Of a stretch of DNA of 44,349 bases, positions 1 through 7,771 are shown piece by piece; the stretch's first letter is position 1; every line of letters begins with the position of its first letter. The notes under the pieces are model-generated. The model did not search any database and was not told the origin of the DNA. It worked only from the letters and a program-made list of their open reading frames with translations. Location of the stretch: positions 1 to 44,349 of the forward strand of contig JALEII010000061.1 of assembly GCA_022770345.1 (NCBI GenBank), given 5' to 3'. Origin of the DNA: Clostridiales bacterium (GTDB lineage Bacteria; Bacillota; Clostridia; Oscillospirales; Oscillospiraceae). Position numbers and translations under genes: made by a program.

Positions 1-1
1 A

Positions 2-427
2 AAAGTGTTATTCGTCTGCCACGGCAATATCTGCCGGTCGCCTATGGCAGAATTCATTCTCAAAGATATGGCCCGGCGGGCCGGGGTGGAACAAAATTTT
101 GAAGTGGCTTCGGCGGCGGTGAGCTGTGAAGAACTGGGCAACCCGGTCTATCCCCCCGCACGGCGGGAGCTGGCCAAGCACGGCATTTCTTGTTCCGGAA
201 AGACCGCCCGGCAGGTCACTCCGGCAGACTACGCCCATTACGACCGCATTTATTACATGGACCGCAGCAATGCCCGGTATTTAGCCCGGATGCTCCCCGC
301 CGATCCGGAGAAAATCCGGCCCCTGCTGGACCGGGACGTGGCCGACCCCTGGTACACCGGGGACTTTTCCGCCACCTGGGAGGACCTGGTGGAAGGGTGC
401 AGCGCCATTCTGGAGGAATTCAAATGA
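2..427 (+). CDS. Low-molecular-weight protein-tyrosine phosphatase, 5' end outside window
   Basis: The reading frame is open to the left edge, and the codon before the first GTG is lysine, so the protein begins KVLFVCHGNICRS and its start codon probably lies just outside the window. CHGNICRS is the phosphatase P-loop (C-x5-R) of the low-molecular-weight tyrosine phosphatase / arsenate reductase fold, where the Cys is the nucleophile and the Arg binds phosphate. The DPWYTGDF segment near the C-terminus supplies the general-acid Asp-Pro of the family. About 141 residues are visible, near full family length (150-160). The stop overlaps the next start as ATGA, so the two genes form an operon. In Firmicutes such enzymes act on protein phosphotyrosine or phosphoarginine; the substrate here cannot be told. 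Confidence 0.9.
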   Translation, partial: KVLFVCHGNICRSPMAEFILKDMARRAGVEQNFEVASAAVSCEELGNPVYPPARRELAKHGISCSGKTARQVTPADYAHYDRIYYMDRSNARYLARMLPADPEKIRPLLDRDVADPWYTGDFSATWEDLVEGCSAILEEFK

Positions 428-966
428 TCGACAAAAATCGCCTGGAACAGGAGCTTTCCCAGCTTCCCCTGTACATTTACAGCAACATTGACCCGAAAAG
501 TCTGGAATTTGCCCAGCGGGTCCGGTACATCTGCGAACACGACTGCCCCATGTACGGCAAAAGTTGGGCCTGCCCTCCGGGGGTGGGCAGCGTGGAAAGC
601 TGCAGGCAAAAGTGCGAACAGTACGCCAACTGCCTGCTCATTGGAACCATCACCGAAGTCCCCGACATTGCGGACACCCAGGCCTGTCTGGCCACCCGGC
701 CGGCACACGAAAAAGTCACAAATCAGGTCCGGGACCTGCTCCGGGAGCAGGGGGTGGAGCCTTATGTACTGTCCACGGAGTCCTGCGCTATATGCGAGCG
801 CTGCGCCTATCTGGACGGTCTTCCCTGCCGCCTGCCAGGGAAAATGCACCCCTGCGTGGAGAGCCACGGCATCAACATTCTGCCCACCCTAGAGGCCCTG
901 GGAGTCCCCTTCCAGTATGGGGAAAACGTGGTCAGTTGGTTCTCCTTGCTTTTCTACAACGACTGA
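424..966 (+). CDS. DUF2284 family cysteine-rich metal-binding protein
   Basis: This 180-residue protein starts at the ATG that overlaps the phosphatase stop by 4 nt. It carries many cysteines in a DUF2284-like pattern: CEHDCPMYGKSWACPP near residues 36-50, a Cys-rich middle (CRQKCEQYANC), then CAICERCAYLDGLPC and HPCVESHG in the second half. These clusters are expected to bind metal, probably iron-sulfur, but no enzymatic activity is established for the family that I can name. No signal peptide or membrane segment is visible, so it is probably cytoplasmic. A perfect 15-bp hairpin follows directly. Confidence 0.8.
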   Translation: MIDKNRLEQELSQLPLYIYSNIDPKSLEFAQRVRYICEHDCPMYGKSWACPPGVGSVESCRQKCEQYANCLLIGTITEVPDIADTQACLATRPAHEKVTNQVRDLLREQGVEPYVLSTESCAICERCAYLDGLPCRLPGKMHPCVESHGINILPTLEALGVPFQYGENVVSWFSLLFYND

Positions 967-967
967 A

Positions 968-1000
968 AAATCGCCATCCGATTTGATCGGATGGCGATTT
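968..1000. terminator. Bidirectional hairpin terminator
   Basis: A 15-bp perfect stem, AAATCGCCATCCGAT and its complement around a TTG loop, sits between the converging ends of the DUF2284 gene and the exonuclease. On the minus strand the stem is followed by TTTTTC, so it fits best as the exonuclease terminator. On the plus strand the T-run is weaker. Confidence 0.8.
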
Positions 1001-1002
1001 GC

Positions 1003-1986
1003 CTATTTCGACATTTTTTCGCCGGAACGACGGCGATAGCGACGGCGGCGAGGCCGGGGTGCTTCCGGCTGGGCCTTGTCCGCACGGCGGGCGTAGGCCT
1101 CGGCAGCCTGGGAATCCGCCTCGTATGTCAGGCGGCTGACCCGCACCATGCCGTCCTCCCGGTCGGAAATACGGACCCGGATGAGGAATTTCCCATGGTC
1201 CGGGCAGGCGGCCAGATCCATATACCGGTGTCCCGGTTGGGCAAACCACCGGGAACCCAGCATCTGTCGCTGGCAAATGGGGCATTTGTTCTCCGAAGTG
1301 GCCATAGCAGACAAGGCCTGCTCCCGGCTCTCGTAGCCATAGTAGACCTTCCGGGCGATACAGCCGGGCAACTCCGCTCCGTGGAAGCCGTCCTCGTGGC
1401 TTTTCAGGGCACGGCCATACTCCCGGATGCCTCGTTCCAGATCCAGCCTGGCGCAGATCAGGGCCGTATGGTATGCATCCCCCAGGGCGTCATGGGCCGG
1501 GCGGGTGCTTTCGATGCCGAACATATCCATAGCGGTTTTCAAAGCCTTCTGGGCGGTGGATCCGTCGGTCTGGGCATTGAAGATCATCTGGGCATTGTAC
1601 CATCGTTCGGTCCAGCCCTCCGGCAGATCGAAAAGCCGCAGATTCTCCCGCAAAATCATAATGTCGTCAAACCCCCAGGTCAGGAACACCGGGGCCTCCC
1701 CGCACCAAGTCTCAAAATGCTCCATAGCCTCCGGAAAGGGGATGCCCTCCTCCTTCAGTCGGGTCTCCTTGATGCCGGTGAGCTTGCTGACCCGCTTATT
1801 CAGCTTCCGGTAGAATTTCGGCCGCACCATCACCTGGAATTCATCCGCCACCTGCTGGTCCGCCGTCAATCGCACGGCACCGATCTGAATGATCTCCCCA
1901 CGGATGGACACGGGCAGAACTTTTTTTGCGGAGGGAGAACCGGGCCAAGGCTGATTCCACTCCATATCCAGCACAATATAATTCAT
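1003..1986 (-). CDS. DEDDh 3'-5' exonuclease (KapD-like) with C-terminal zinc ribbon
   Basis: The 327-residue product starts at MNYIVLDMEWN; this ATG has an AAGAGG ribosome site 9 nt upstream, whereas an in-frame ATG 7 codons earlier does not. The DEDDh exonuclease fold is complete: Asp7 and Glu9 (LDMEW), Asp107/108 (WGFDD) and the HDALGD motif, with His165 and Asp170. Such enzymes remove nucleotides from RNA or DNA 3' ends using two metal ions. After residue 230 there is a small Cys cluster (CPICQRQM, then AACPDHGK) that looks like a zinc ribbon, and a very basic tail (RPRRRRYRRR). Both could grip nucleic acid; this is inference. It is a single-gene unit with its own promoter and terminator. 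Confidence 0.82.
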   Translation of the reverse strand: MNYIVLDMEWNQPWPGSPSAKKVLPVSIRGEIIQIGAVRLTADQQVADEFQVMVRPKFYRKLNKRVSKLTGIKETRLKEEGIPFPEAMEHFETWCGEAPVFLTWGFDDIMILRENLRLFDLPEGWTERWYNAQMIFNAQTDGSTAQKALKTAMDMFGIESTRPAHDALGDAYHTALICARLDLERGIREYGRALKSHEDGFHGAELPGCIARKVYYGYESREQALSAMATSENKCPICQRQMLGSRWFAQPGHRYMDLAACPDHGKFLIRVRISDREDGMVRVSRLTYEADSQAAEAYARRADKAQPEAPRPRRRRYRRRSGEKMSK

Positions 1987-2016
1987 AGCCGCAACCTCTT
2001 TACACATTCTCTCCTT

Positions 2017-2045
2017 ATCCTATCACACTCCGGGGAAAGTGTAAA
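2017..2045 (-). promoter_or_regulatory. Promoter of the exonuclease gene
   Basis: Read on the minus strand, TTTACA (2045-2040), a 17-nt spacer and TAGGAT (2022-2017) form a sigma-A type promoter about 30 nt ahead of the chosen ATG. Confidence 0.6.
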
Positions 2046-2064
2046 CAGGAAGTTCCGAAAAAGT

Positions 2065-3804
2065 TCATTTTTTCCCATCCGGCTGCTGCCAGCCGGGGCC
2101 TTTTCCGCAGACCGGGCAATGCTCTGGCAATTCGGCAGTCTCGTAAACGTAGCCGCAGTTCATGCACCGCCACATCCCCTCCTGGACCTCTGCACTGCTA
2201 AGTCCCCGCTCCAACCGGCGGAACAGTCGCTCGTGGCCTTCCTCTGCACGGGCAATGTGGGCCCAGAGCCGGGCGGTGCTGTCGAAGCCCTCCTCGGCAG
2301 CCACACGGGCAAATTCCGGATAGAGGACGCTGTACTCCTTCCGCTCCCCTTCCGCCGCATAGCGGAGGTTCTCCGCAGTAGTACCGGTCTCCATGGAGAA
2401 GGATTCGGTCAGGTCCGGGATGGTTCCGGAGATGCCCAGCGCACACAACTCCCGAAGGAGGCACTCGGCGTGGACCGCTTCGTTGGCGGCAGTTTCCTCA
2501 AAAAGCCGGGCGATGCGCTCTGCACCCTCCTGCCGGGCAATGCACGCATAGATGTTGTACCGGGTCCGGGCCTGAGACTCCCCCAGAATGGCACAGGCCA
2601 GATTCTTGACAGTTTTTTTCGCCGAGGCCGGGGTCGGTTCCGCCTCTGGCGCTGGGGCAGCCTTCTCAGTGGGCAGGGCTTCTTTTTTGACGCCCCGATA
2701 ATTTTCCGCCGCACGGGTCACGCAGGCAGCAATCTCCTCGGCGCTGTTGGTGGTAAAGGCCTTGGACAAGTTCTGCCGCATGGTCTCCAACCGCTCCGGG
2801 TCGTTGGCCAGGCCGGCGGCCATGTCCACCACTTCATCGGCATCCTCGCTGCCCACGGCGAAGCCGCTTTTCAGGAAGAAGTCGAAATTCCGGCCCTCGC
2901 AGCCGCCCACAGCGTTGATGAACACCATAGGCAAGTGCTTATTGGCTGCCTCCGTAGAGCTGAGGCCGCCGGGTTTCGTAATGATAAAATCCGCTGCGTC
3001 CATGTACTCGTCCACGTTTGTGGTGTAGCCAAGTGCCGTAAGCCGGGGGTCCTTTTCCTGGGACAGCGTCTCCAAAAGCCGCTCGTTCCGGCCACAAATG
3101 GCAACCACACGGCCGTTTTCCGGCATATCCGTCGTCAGCTTCCGGACGATCTTGTGCATGGGACCAGCCCCCATACTGCCGCACATGACCAAGGCCAGCA
3201 CACCGCCATCCGGCAGCCCCAGCTTCGCACGCGCCTCATTCCGGGGCGTGCTTTTATAAAAGGCCTGCCGCACGGGGATTCCCATGGGCAGCAGCTTGTC
3301 CGCCGGGAGACCGGCATTGACAAATTCCCCAGACAGCTCTGCCGCCGGGATGATGTAGCCGTCCATAATGCACTGCTCCACCGTGGGGGAGCAGGTATAG
3401 TCCGTAGCCACGAAAAAGCAGGGAATTTTCACGCCCCAGGTCCGGCGGACCTCGGTCATCATCATGCCAGAGAACACATGGACGCAGACCACGGCGTCAT
3501 ACTGTTCCTCCAGCAGCAGCTCCCAGAGCTTTTCGGCTCCCAGGGAGAGAATATCATAAATAGACGTATCTGCACCGGCCCCACGCTTTTCCATAGCCCG
3601 ATAACTGGCGTCAAAGAGCCGGGGGGCATAGCGGTAAATGCGGGTATGCCAGGAGCAGATAAATTTAGAAAACCGGGGGGACAGCCAGGCCAGCACATCC
3701 CGGATTTCACAGGTAGACCCCTGAGTCTCCAGAACCTCCATAATGGCTTTGGCCGTAGAATTATGGCCCTCGCCGGTATTGCAGGACAAAAACAAGATCC
3801 GCAT
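2065..3804 (-). CDS. GT28 lipid glycosyltransferase (UgtP/MGDG-synthase-like) fused to a complete rubrerythrin
   Basis: This 579-residue protein starts at MRILFLSCNTGEGHNS; the promoter at 3841-3869 rules out the longer start at 3864. Residues 1-368 are a UgtP/MGDG-synthase-like GT28 glycosyltransferase: the N-terminal TGEGHNSTAKAI loop, and the donor-site region KPGGLSSTEAANKHLPMVF followed by GGCEGRNFDFF. Such enzymes add sugars to diacylglycerol at the membrane. Residues 369-395 are an Ala/Pro/Glu/Lys linker. Residues 396-543 are a ferritin-like diiron domain with every expected ligand: Glu409, Glu442-x-x-His445, Glu485/487, Glu521-x-x-His524. Residues 544-579 are a rubredoxin with two CxxC knuckles (WRCMNCGY and HCPVCG). 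Rubrerythrins reduce peroxide in anaerobes. The frame is unbroken, the linker has no internal Met, and I do not know this architecture as a standard one. The joint function is unknown. Confidence 0.85.
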   Translation of the reverse strand: MRILFLSCNTGEGHNSTAKAIMEVLETQGSTCEIRDVLAWLSPRFSKFICSWHTRIYRYAPRLFDASYRAMEKRGAGADTSIYDILSLGAEKLWELLLEEQYDAVVCVHVFSGMMMTEVRRTWGVKIPCFFVATDYTCSPTVEQCIMDGYIIPAAELSGEFVNAGLPADKLLPMGIPVRQAFYKSTPRNEARAKLGLPDGGVLALVMCGSMGAGPMHKIVRKLTTDMPENGRVVAICGRNERLLETLSQEKDPRLTALGYTTNVDEYMDAADFIITKPGGLSSTEAANKHLPMVFINAVGGCEGRNFDFFLKSGFAVGSEDADEVVDMAAGLANDPERLETMRQNLSKAFTTNSAEEIAACVTRAAENYRGVKKEALPTEKAAPAPEAEPTPASAKKTVKNLACAILGESQARTRYNIYACIARQEGAERIARLFEETAANEAVHAECLLRELCALGISGTIPDLTESFSMETGTTAENLRYAAEGERKEYSVLYPEFARVAAEEGFDSTARLWAHIARAEEGHERLFRRLERGLSSAEVQEGMWRCMNCGYVYETAELPEHCPVCGKGPGWQQPDGKK

Positions 3805-3840
3805 TTCTTGCAGCACCTTTCTTTCATTGAGGATTGTCCT

Positions 3841-3869
3841 ATTATAACCGATTGCCGCCTCCATTGCAA
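3841..3869 (-). promoter_or_regulatory. Promoter of the glycosyltransferase-rubrerythrin gene
   Basis: On the minus strand TTGCAA (3869-3864) is followed after 17 nt by a perfect TATAAT (3846-3841). Transcription would start near 3834, inside the longer open frame, which fixes the translation start at 3804. Confidence 0.7.
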
Positions 3870-3875
3870 GTTGAA

Positions 3876-3906
3876 AGAGGCCCCTGCCGTAAAAGCAGGA
3901 GCCTCT
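3876..3906 (-). terminator. Rho-independent terminator of nagB
   Basis: Downstream of nagB on the minus strand, AGAGGCTCCTGC pairs over 12 bp (one G-T wobble) with GCAGGGGCCTCT around a TTTTAC loop, followed by a short T-run. Confidence 0.75.
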
Positions 3907-3920
3907 AAAGAAAATTTTGT

Positions 3921-4658
3921 TTACAGCAGGTCCTTCACCAGGGACAGGGCCTCCTCATCGGCAACAATCGTACAGTCGGGATGCAGCTGCAGGATGGAGC
4001 CGGGGACCTTTGGTGTGATGGGTCCGAAGAAGGCATCCTTCACGGCCTGTGCCTTTTTGGCTCCGTTGGCCACCAGTACCAACCGTTTGGCCTGTAAAAT
4101 CCCACGGATGCCCATAGTATAAGCATAACGAGGCACGTCGTTCTCGGAGGCGAAGAACCGGGAGTTGGCCCGGATGGTAGTCTCCGTCAGCTGGACCTTA
4201 TGGGTCTCGGCGATGAATTCGCCGCAGGGCTCGTTGAAGCCCACATGGCCGTTGGGGCCAAGGCCCAGCAGCTGCAGATCGATGCCGCCCAGAGCGGCGA
4301 TGAGGGCCTCATAACGGGCACACTCCTGCTTCTCGTCGGGCTCCATGCCGTTGGGCACGTTGGTGTTGGCCTTGTCGATGTTCACATGGTCGAACAGGTG
4401 GTTGTTCATGAAATAGCGGTAGCTTTGATCATGGGTCACGGGCAGACCAACGTACTCGTCCAGATTCACGGTGCGGACCTGGGAGAAGTCCAACTCCCCG
4501 GCCTCATACTTTCTCACCAGCTCAGCGTAGGTGCCCTCCGGGCTGCTGCCGGTGGCAAGACCCAGCACACAATCGGGTTTCAGCAGAACCTGAGCGGCGA
4601 TCAGGTCAGCTGCCTTCTGACTGACATCGGAATAATCTTTTGCAGAAATGATACGCAT
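3921..4658 (-). CDS. nagB: Glucosamine-6-phosphate deaminase
   Basis: The 245-residue protein has the standard NagB length and motifs: GLATGSSPEGTY (phosphate loop, residues 33-44), TVNLDEYVGL with catalytic Asp67, and GPNGHVGFNEP with His138 and Glu143. It converts glucosamine-6-phosphate to fructose-6-phosphate and ammonia, feeding amino sugars from chitin, mucin or cell-wall turnover into glycolysis. Residue 136, Asp in the E. coli enzyme, is Asn here, as I recall for Bacillus NagB. It stands alone between its own promoter and terminator; nagA is not in view. A strong GGGG-rich SD precedes the ATG. Confidence 0.96.
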   Translation of the reverse strand: MRIISAKDYSDVSQKAADLIAAQVLLKPDCVLGLATGSSPEGTYAELVRKYEAGELDFSQVRTVNLDEYVGLPVTHDQSYRYFMNNHLFDHVNIDKANTNVPNGMEPDEKQECARYEALIAALGGIDLQLLGLGPNGHVGFNEPCGEFIAETHKVQLTETTIRANSRFFASENDVPRYAYTMGIRGILQAKRLVLVANGAKKAQAVKDAFFGPITPKVPGSILQLHPDCTIVADEEALSLVKDLL

Positions 4659-4693
4659 GACGCGGACCCCTTTCGTCTGTTATTTACAAAGCC

Positions 4694-4722
4694 ATTGTAT
4701 CATTAAACTTCCATTTTGTACA
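4694..4722 (-). promoter_or_regulatory. nagB: Promoter of nagB
   Basis: Minus strand: TGTACA (4722-4717), 17-nt spacer, TACAAT (4699-4694), about 36 nt upstream of the start codon. I see no clear repressor palindrome around it. Confidence 0.55.
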
Positions 4723-4837
4723 GTGTTTCCAGAAAAATAGTCCTTTCCGGCAAGAAGAAAATTCTTCGGTATAAATTTGAATTATTGCCCTTATTTTTTA
4801 GTATTATCCTGGCACTGGATTTATTGTCAGAATCAGG

Positions 4838-4843
4838 TATAAT
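4838..4843 (+). promoter_or_regulatory. Possible -10 box of the ECF S-component gene
   Basis: A perfect TATAAT lies 18 nt before the GGAGGC ribosome site at 4861-4866. No convincing -35 box stands at the right distance, so the promoter is only tentative. The rest of 4723-4837 is AT-rich and shows nothing else I can name. Confidence 0.4.
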
Positions 4844-4873
4844 GGCCACAAATTCCATTTGGAGGCGAGCCCC

Positions 4874-5650
4874 ATGAACAAGAAGACCTGGACCGCCCTG
4901 GCGGTAAGTATCCTACTCTTTGCCGGAGGACTGTTCGTAACCCTGCAGACCCGAGCCGATGCCATCGTAAAGGGCGCAGCGGCATCCGCTACCGTTCCCT
5001 TCGCCCTGGGACTGATCCTGACCCTGCTGGGCCTGTTGGGCGCCATGGTCAGTCTGCTGCCGGAGCAAAAAAACACCGACGTGCGAACGCTGACCTTGGC
5101 GGCTATTTTCGCAGCTCTGTGCTATGTAGGATTTACCTATCTGCGTATCGATATTCCCGTGGGCACGGAAAAAACCGCATTTCACCTGGGCAACGTGTTC
5201 TGCGTGCTGGCAGCCCTGTTCGTGGGCGGCTTCTGGGGCGGCATGGCCGGAGCCATCGGCATGACCCTGGCGGACCTGACCACCGCCTATGTGACCTCCG
5301 CACCCAAGACCTTTCTGCTGAAGCTGGGCATCGGCCTCATCACCGGCCTGCTGGCCCACAAGGTTTTCCATATCAGCCACGAAAAGGCCAGGCAGAAGCT
5401 GCCCCTGCCCGCAGCCGTGGTTCTTTCCAGTGCAGGCGGTATGGCCTTCAACATCGTGGCAGACCCGCTGGTAGGCTACTTCTACAAAATGTACGTCCTT
5501 GGTGTTCCCCAGGAGGTCGCCACCATCTGGGCCAAGATGGGTGCCGTGACGACTGCCATCAATGCGCTGGTGGCCGTGGTCGTGGCTTCCGTGCTGTACC
5601 TGGCTCTGCAGCCTGCATTGAAGCGCTCCCGGCTGCTGCGTGAGATTTAA
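4874..5650 (+). CDS. ECF-transporter S-component-like membrane protein with N-terminal extension
   Basis: The start at 4874 is set by GGAGGC 8 nt upstream. The 258-residue protein is mostly membrane helices. From about residue 72 (RTLTLAAIFAALCYVG) to the end it resembles the substrate-binding S subunit of energy-coupling-factor vitamin or metal transporters, with small-residue stretches such as VGGFWGGMAGAIGMTLADL. Usual S components have about six helices and about 180-200 residues. Here two additional helices (about residues 6-27 and 40-62) precede that core. No EcfA or EcfT gene is adjacent, so it may use shared energising subunits encoded elsewhere. The substrate cannot be predicted. A good terminator follows. 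Confidence 0.7.
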   Translation: MNKKTWTALAVSILLFAGGLFVTLQTRADAIVKGAAASATVPFALGLILTLLGLLGAMVSLLPEQKNTDVRTLTLAAIFAALCYVGFTYLRIDIPVGTEKTAFHLGNVFCVLAALFVGGFWGGMAGAIGMTLADLTTAYVTSAPKTFLLKLGIGLITGLLAHKVFHISHEKARQKLPLPAAVVLSSAGGMAFNIVADPLVGYFYKMYVLGVPQEVATIWAKMGAVTTAINALVAVVVASVLYLALQPALKRSRLLREI

Positions 5651-5676
5651 TTTGGATTTTCCTCTCCCTTTTGTCC

Positions 5677-5714
5677 GGCGCTCCGGGGGCTCCCACCCTG
5701 GAGCGCCCCTTTTT
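5677..5714 (+). terminator. Rho-independent terminator after the ECF-like gene
   Basis: GGCGCTCCGG pairs with CTGGAGCGCC (10 bp, one G-T) and is followed by CCTTTTT. Confidence 0.85.
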
Positions 5715-5718
5715 GTGC

Positions 5719-5755
5719 AAAAAGTCCCCCGGATACGCTGCCGTATCCGGGGGAC
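5719..5755 (-). terminator. lexA: Rho-independent terminator of lexA
   Basis: A perfect 13-bp stem (GTCCCCCGGATAC and its complement, 6-nt loop) lies just past the lexA stop. On the minus strand it is followed by TTTTT. Confidence 0.9.
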
Positions 5756-5761
5756 GCCGGT

Positions 5762-6343
5762 TTAGTCATATTCTCTTATAACCGCTTTCACAATGCCCAC
5801 AATGGTGGCCTCCCGGCCGTCGATGGGGGGATAATGATCGTTTTCCGGCATGAGCCACACTTCCCCGTTCTGCCTTCGGAGGGTCTTGACAGTGGCGTTA
5901 CCCTCAAATCGGGCCACCACGATCTCTCCGTCCTCGGCGGTCTGCTGGGGACGGACGACAACCAGATCGTCCTCCAGAATGTGGACGCCGATCATGCTGT
6001 CCCCTACCACCCGCAGGGCAAAGCAGCCGGGAGCGCCGTTCCAGGGAATGCTGCCCTCCTGGTCCTCAAAGGCCAGATTCGGAAGGCCCGCCCGCACGGC
6101 TCCCAGAATTGGAATTTGCCCCGGCCGGGCAGCAGTCACGGTGGCCCGCTTGGCGCCCTTGGTGCCGGTGGCCCGGAGCTTCCCGGACTCTTTCATATTG
6201 TTCAGGTGATAGCTGACGGATGCGGTGGACCGGAGGCCTACGGCCTGGCCGATCTCCCGGACGGAGGGGGCATAGCCGTTCTCCTGAATGAAGTCGTTGA
6301 CAAATTCCAGAATTTTATCCGCTTTGTCTGTTGTCCTGGGCAT
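5762..6343 (-). CDS. lexA: LexA SOS repressor
   Basis: The start at MPRTTDKADKILEF is supported by AAGGAGG a few nt upstream; an in-frame ATG 24 codons earlier lacks a site. Of 193 residues, 1-65 form the winged-helix DNA-binding domain (recognition region near GLRSTASVSYHLNN), and 75-193 the S24 autoprotease domain. The self-cleavage bond is Ala85-Gly86 (VRAGLP), and the Ser/Lys dyad is Ser116 (GDSM) and Lys153 (TVKT). It represses DNA-damage genes until RecA filaments trigger cleavage. I looked for a Gram-positive SOS box (GAAC-N4-GTTC) upstream and did not find one, so autoregulation is not evident here. Confidence 0.96.
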   Translation of the reverse strand: MPRTTDKADKILEFVNDFIQENGYAPSVREIGQAVGLRSTASVSYHLNNMKESGKLRATGTKGAKRATVTAARPGQIPILGAVRAGLPNLAFEDQEGSIPWNGAPGCFALRVVGDSMIGVHILEDDLVVVRPQQTAEDGEIVVARFEGNATVKTLRRQNGEVWLMPENDHYPPIDGREATIVGIVKAVIREYD

Positions 6344-6432
6344 AGGACACCCTCCTTCTTCTTCTTTTCTTAATAATAGCACAAATGGGTGAAAAAGAAA
6401 AGGCCCAATTTTCATTTTTCCGAAACTTTTCC

Positions 6433-6466
6433 AAAAACATGGTCGGAGGCAAGCCTCCGGCCATGT
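6433..6466 (-). terminator. Terminator of the M16-lgt-acyltransferase operon
   Basis: On the minus strand ACATGGCCGGAGG pairs with CCTCCGACCATGT (one mismatch), followed by TTTTTGG, shortly after the acyltransferase stop. Confidence 0.75.
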
Positions 6467-6472
6467 GCTTCG

Positions 6473-7771
6473 TTATTTTGCCTCTTCCGGGTCCGGCTTT
6501 GACCGTTTCCGGCTTTGTTTTTTCAGCTTGTAGAGTTCCTCGGCGGCCAGACGGGTCTTGGCCACCACATCGCCGCCCTGGGGGAAGCAGTAATAGAGGA
6601 CATCCTGATTGCCTATGCAGATAATGTCCCCCAATTCGTACCAGAAATAATCCGCATAGAGGCCATAGGAGGCCAAGGGCGGCTGGGTATAGTCCAGCTT
6701 ACCGTCGCAGCCGGTGAGCCGGAAGCCGTTGGCATCGTGTCGAAGCCGTCCCTCCCCTACCCGGTAAATGGCCTTGTAGTCCACCATCACGGCAATTTTC
6801 ACCGGGACATCCAGCAAATAGCTGCCGTCTAAAAGGCTTTTCCGGACATTTTCCCGCTCCCAGGCGTACCAATCCGGGATATGCGGGAACTCCGTTTCCC
6901 CCTCCAGGGCTTTCAGCCAGCCCGTGGGGGTCAGTTCGTAGGTCTTGCCGCAGGCGTGGCAGGTGATGGTCGTTCCCTTGCCTTCCATTTGGCCCTCCTG
7001 GCCGCAGTGGGGGCATTGATACAGAACCCGCTGGAGGCCGTCGGCCCGGAAGGGCTCCGTGACGGCAATATGATTCTCCTCCTGCTCCCGGAAATTGTCG
7101 AAGGAAAAGACTTTATCCAGCGCTGCATCCAATTCCGGCACGGTTCTTTCCTGAATCTCCTCCGGGGTAAACAGGCAGGTGACTTCCGCCCGGACTTTGG
7201 TCTTGCGCTTCTGGAGCATATTGTACAGGGGGTCCCGCAAAAAGGCCCCGTGGGTAATGACCGTCACCACCGGCACGTTGAGCTTTTTCAGCAGCACACC
7301 CATTTTCCTCGGCAGCGGCGTGGCCCTGCCGTCAAAGGAATAACTGGCCTCCGGGAACATCAGGATGCTGATGCGCTTTTTGTGCAGCATGGTATCCATA
7401 TCCCGCACCAGCCCTAAATCCGTGACGAATTTCCGGGTGGGGATACAGCCCAGGGCCCGCATGAGTGCTTCTTTGCCCACAAAGCCGTCCGATGTGCAAA
7501 CGATGCCGTAGGGCCTGGGGAAAAACAGTTTATTGGCAATTTGCAGGTCCAAAAAGCAGGAGTGATTCATCAGAATCAGCACCGGTTCCTTGGGGCCGAT
7601 TTTTTCCATATCCCGATATGTAGCCGAAAAGCCCACGCTTCTCAGTTCTCCTGCGGAGATCAGCCGGATAGCCGCTCCCAGCAGCCAGGAGGGCCGTCGG
7701 GGCGCTTTCGGCTTGGGTCGCGGCAGAGCCAGGACCTGCTCATAGGGAAGGGTCTTAACCTTCGTTTTCAT
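6473..7771 (-). CDS. PlsC-like 1-acylglycerol-3-phosphate acyltransferase with zinc-ribbon C-terminal region
   Basis: The first 230 residues hold a lysophosphatidic-acid acyltransferase domain: the catalytic H-x4-D motif is His70-Asp75 (NHSCFLD) and the glycerol-phosphate motif is FPEAS at 139-143. Such enzymes acylate the sn-2 position in phospholipid synthesis. Unlike ordinary PlsC (about 200-240 residues), this protein has 432. Residues 253-274 form a zinc ribbon (CPHCG...CHACGKTY), followed by about 150 residues with no domain I recognise and a basic Lys/Arg-rich C-terminus. It is the last gene of a four-gene operon and overlaps lgt by 17 nt, so its translation is probably coupled to lipoprotein diacylglyceryl transferase. 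The role of the C-terminal half is unknown. Confidence 0.82.
   Translation of the reverse strand: MKTKVKTLPYEQVLALPRPKPKAPRRPSWLLGAAIRLISAGELRSVGFSATYRDMEKIGPKEPVLILMNHSCFLDLQIANKLFFPRPYGIVCTSDGFVGKEALMRALGCIPTRKFVTDLGLVRDMDTMLHKKRISILMFPEASYSFDGRATPLPRKMGVLLKKLNVPVVTVITHGAFLRDPLYNMLQKRKTKVRAEVTCLFTPEEIQERTVPELDAALDKVFSFDNFREQEENHIAVTEPFRADGLQRVLYQCPHCGQEGQMEGKGTTITCHACGKTYELTPTGWLKALEGETEFPHIPDWYAWERENVRKSLLDGSYLLDVPVKIAVMVDYKAIYRVGEGRLRHDANGFRLTGCDGKLDYTQPPLASYGLYADYFWYELGDIICIGNQDVLYYCFPQGGDVVAKTRLAAEELYKLKKQSRKRSKPDPEEAK

Noticed and set aside
2590..2700. Separate rubrerythrin gene start inside the fusion
   Set aside because: The linker contains no Met codon and no ribosome site near a plausible start, and the frame is unbroken, so two separate genes are not supported.
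991..4122. A 1043-codon open frame on the plus strand
   Set aside because: It is antisense to the exonuclease and the glycosyltransferase-rubrerythrin gene, whose motifs are unmistakable, and its own translation shows no domain.
6344..6430. SOS box upstream of lexA
   Set aside because: No GAAC-N4-GTTC type palindrome is present in the leader; autoregulation cannot be claimed from this sequence.
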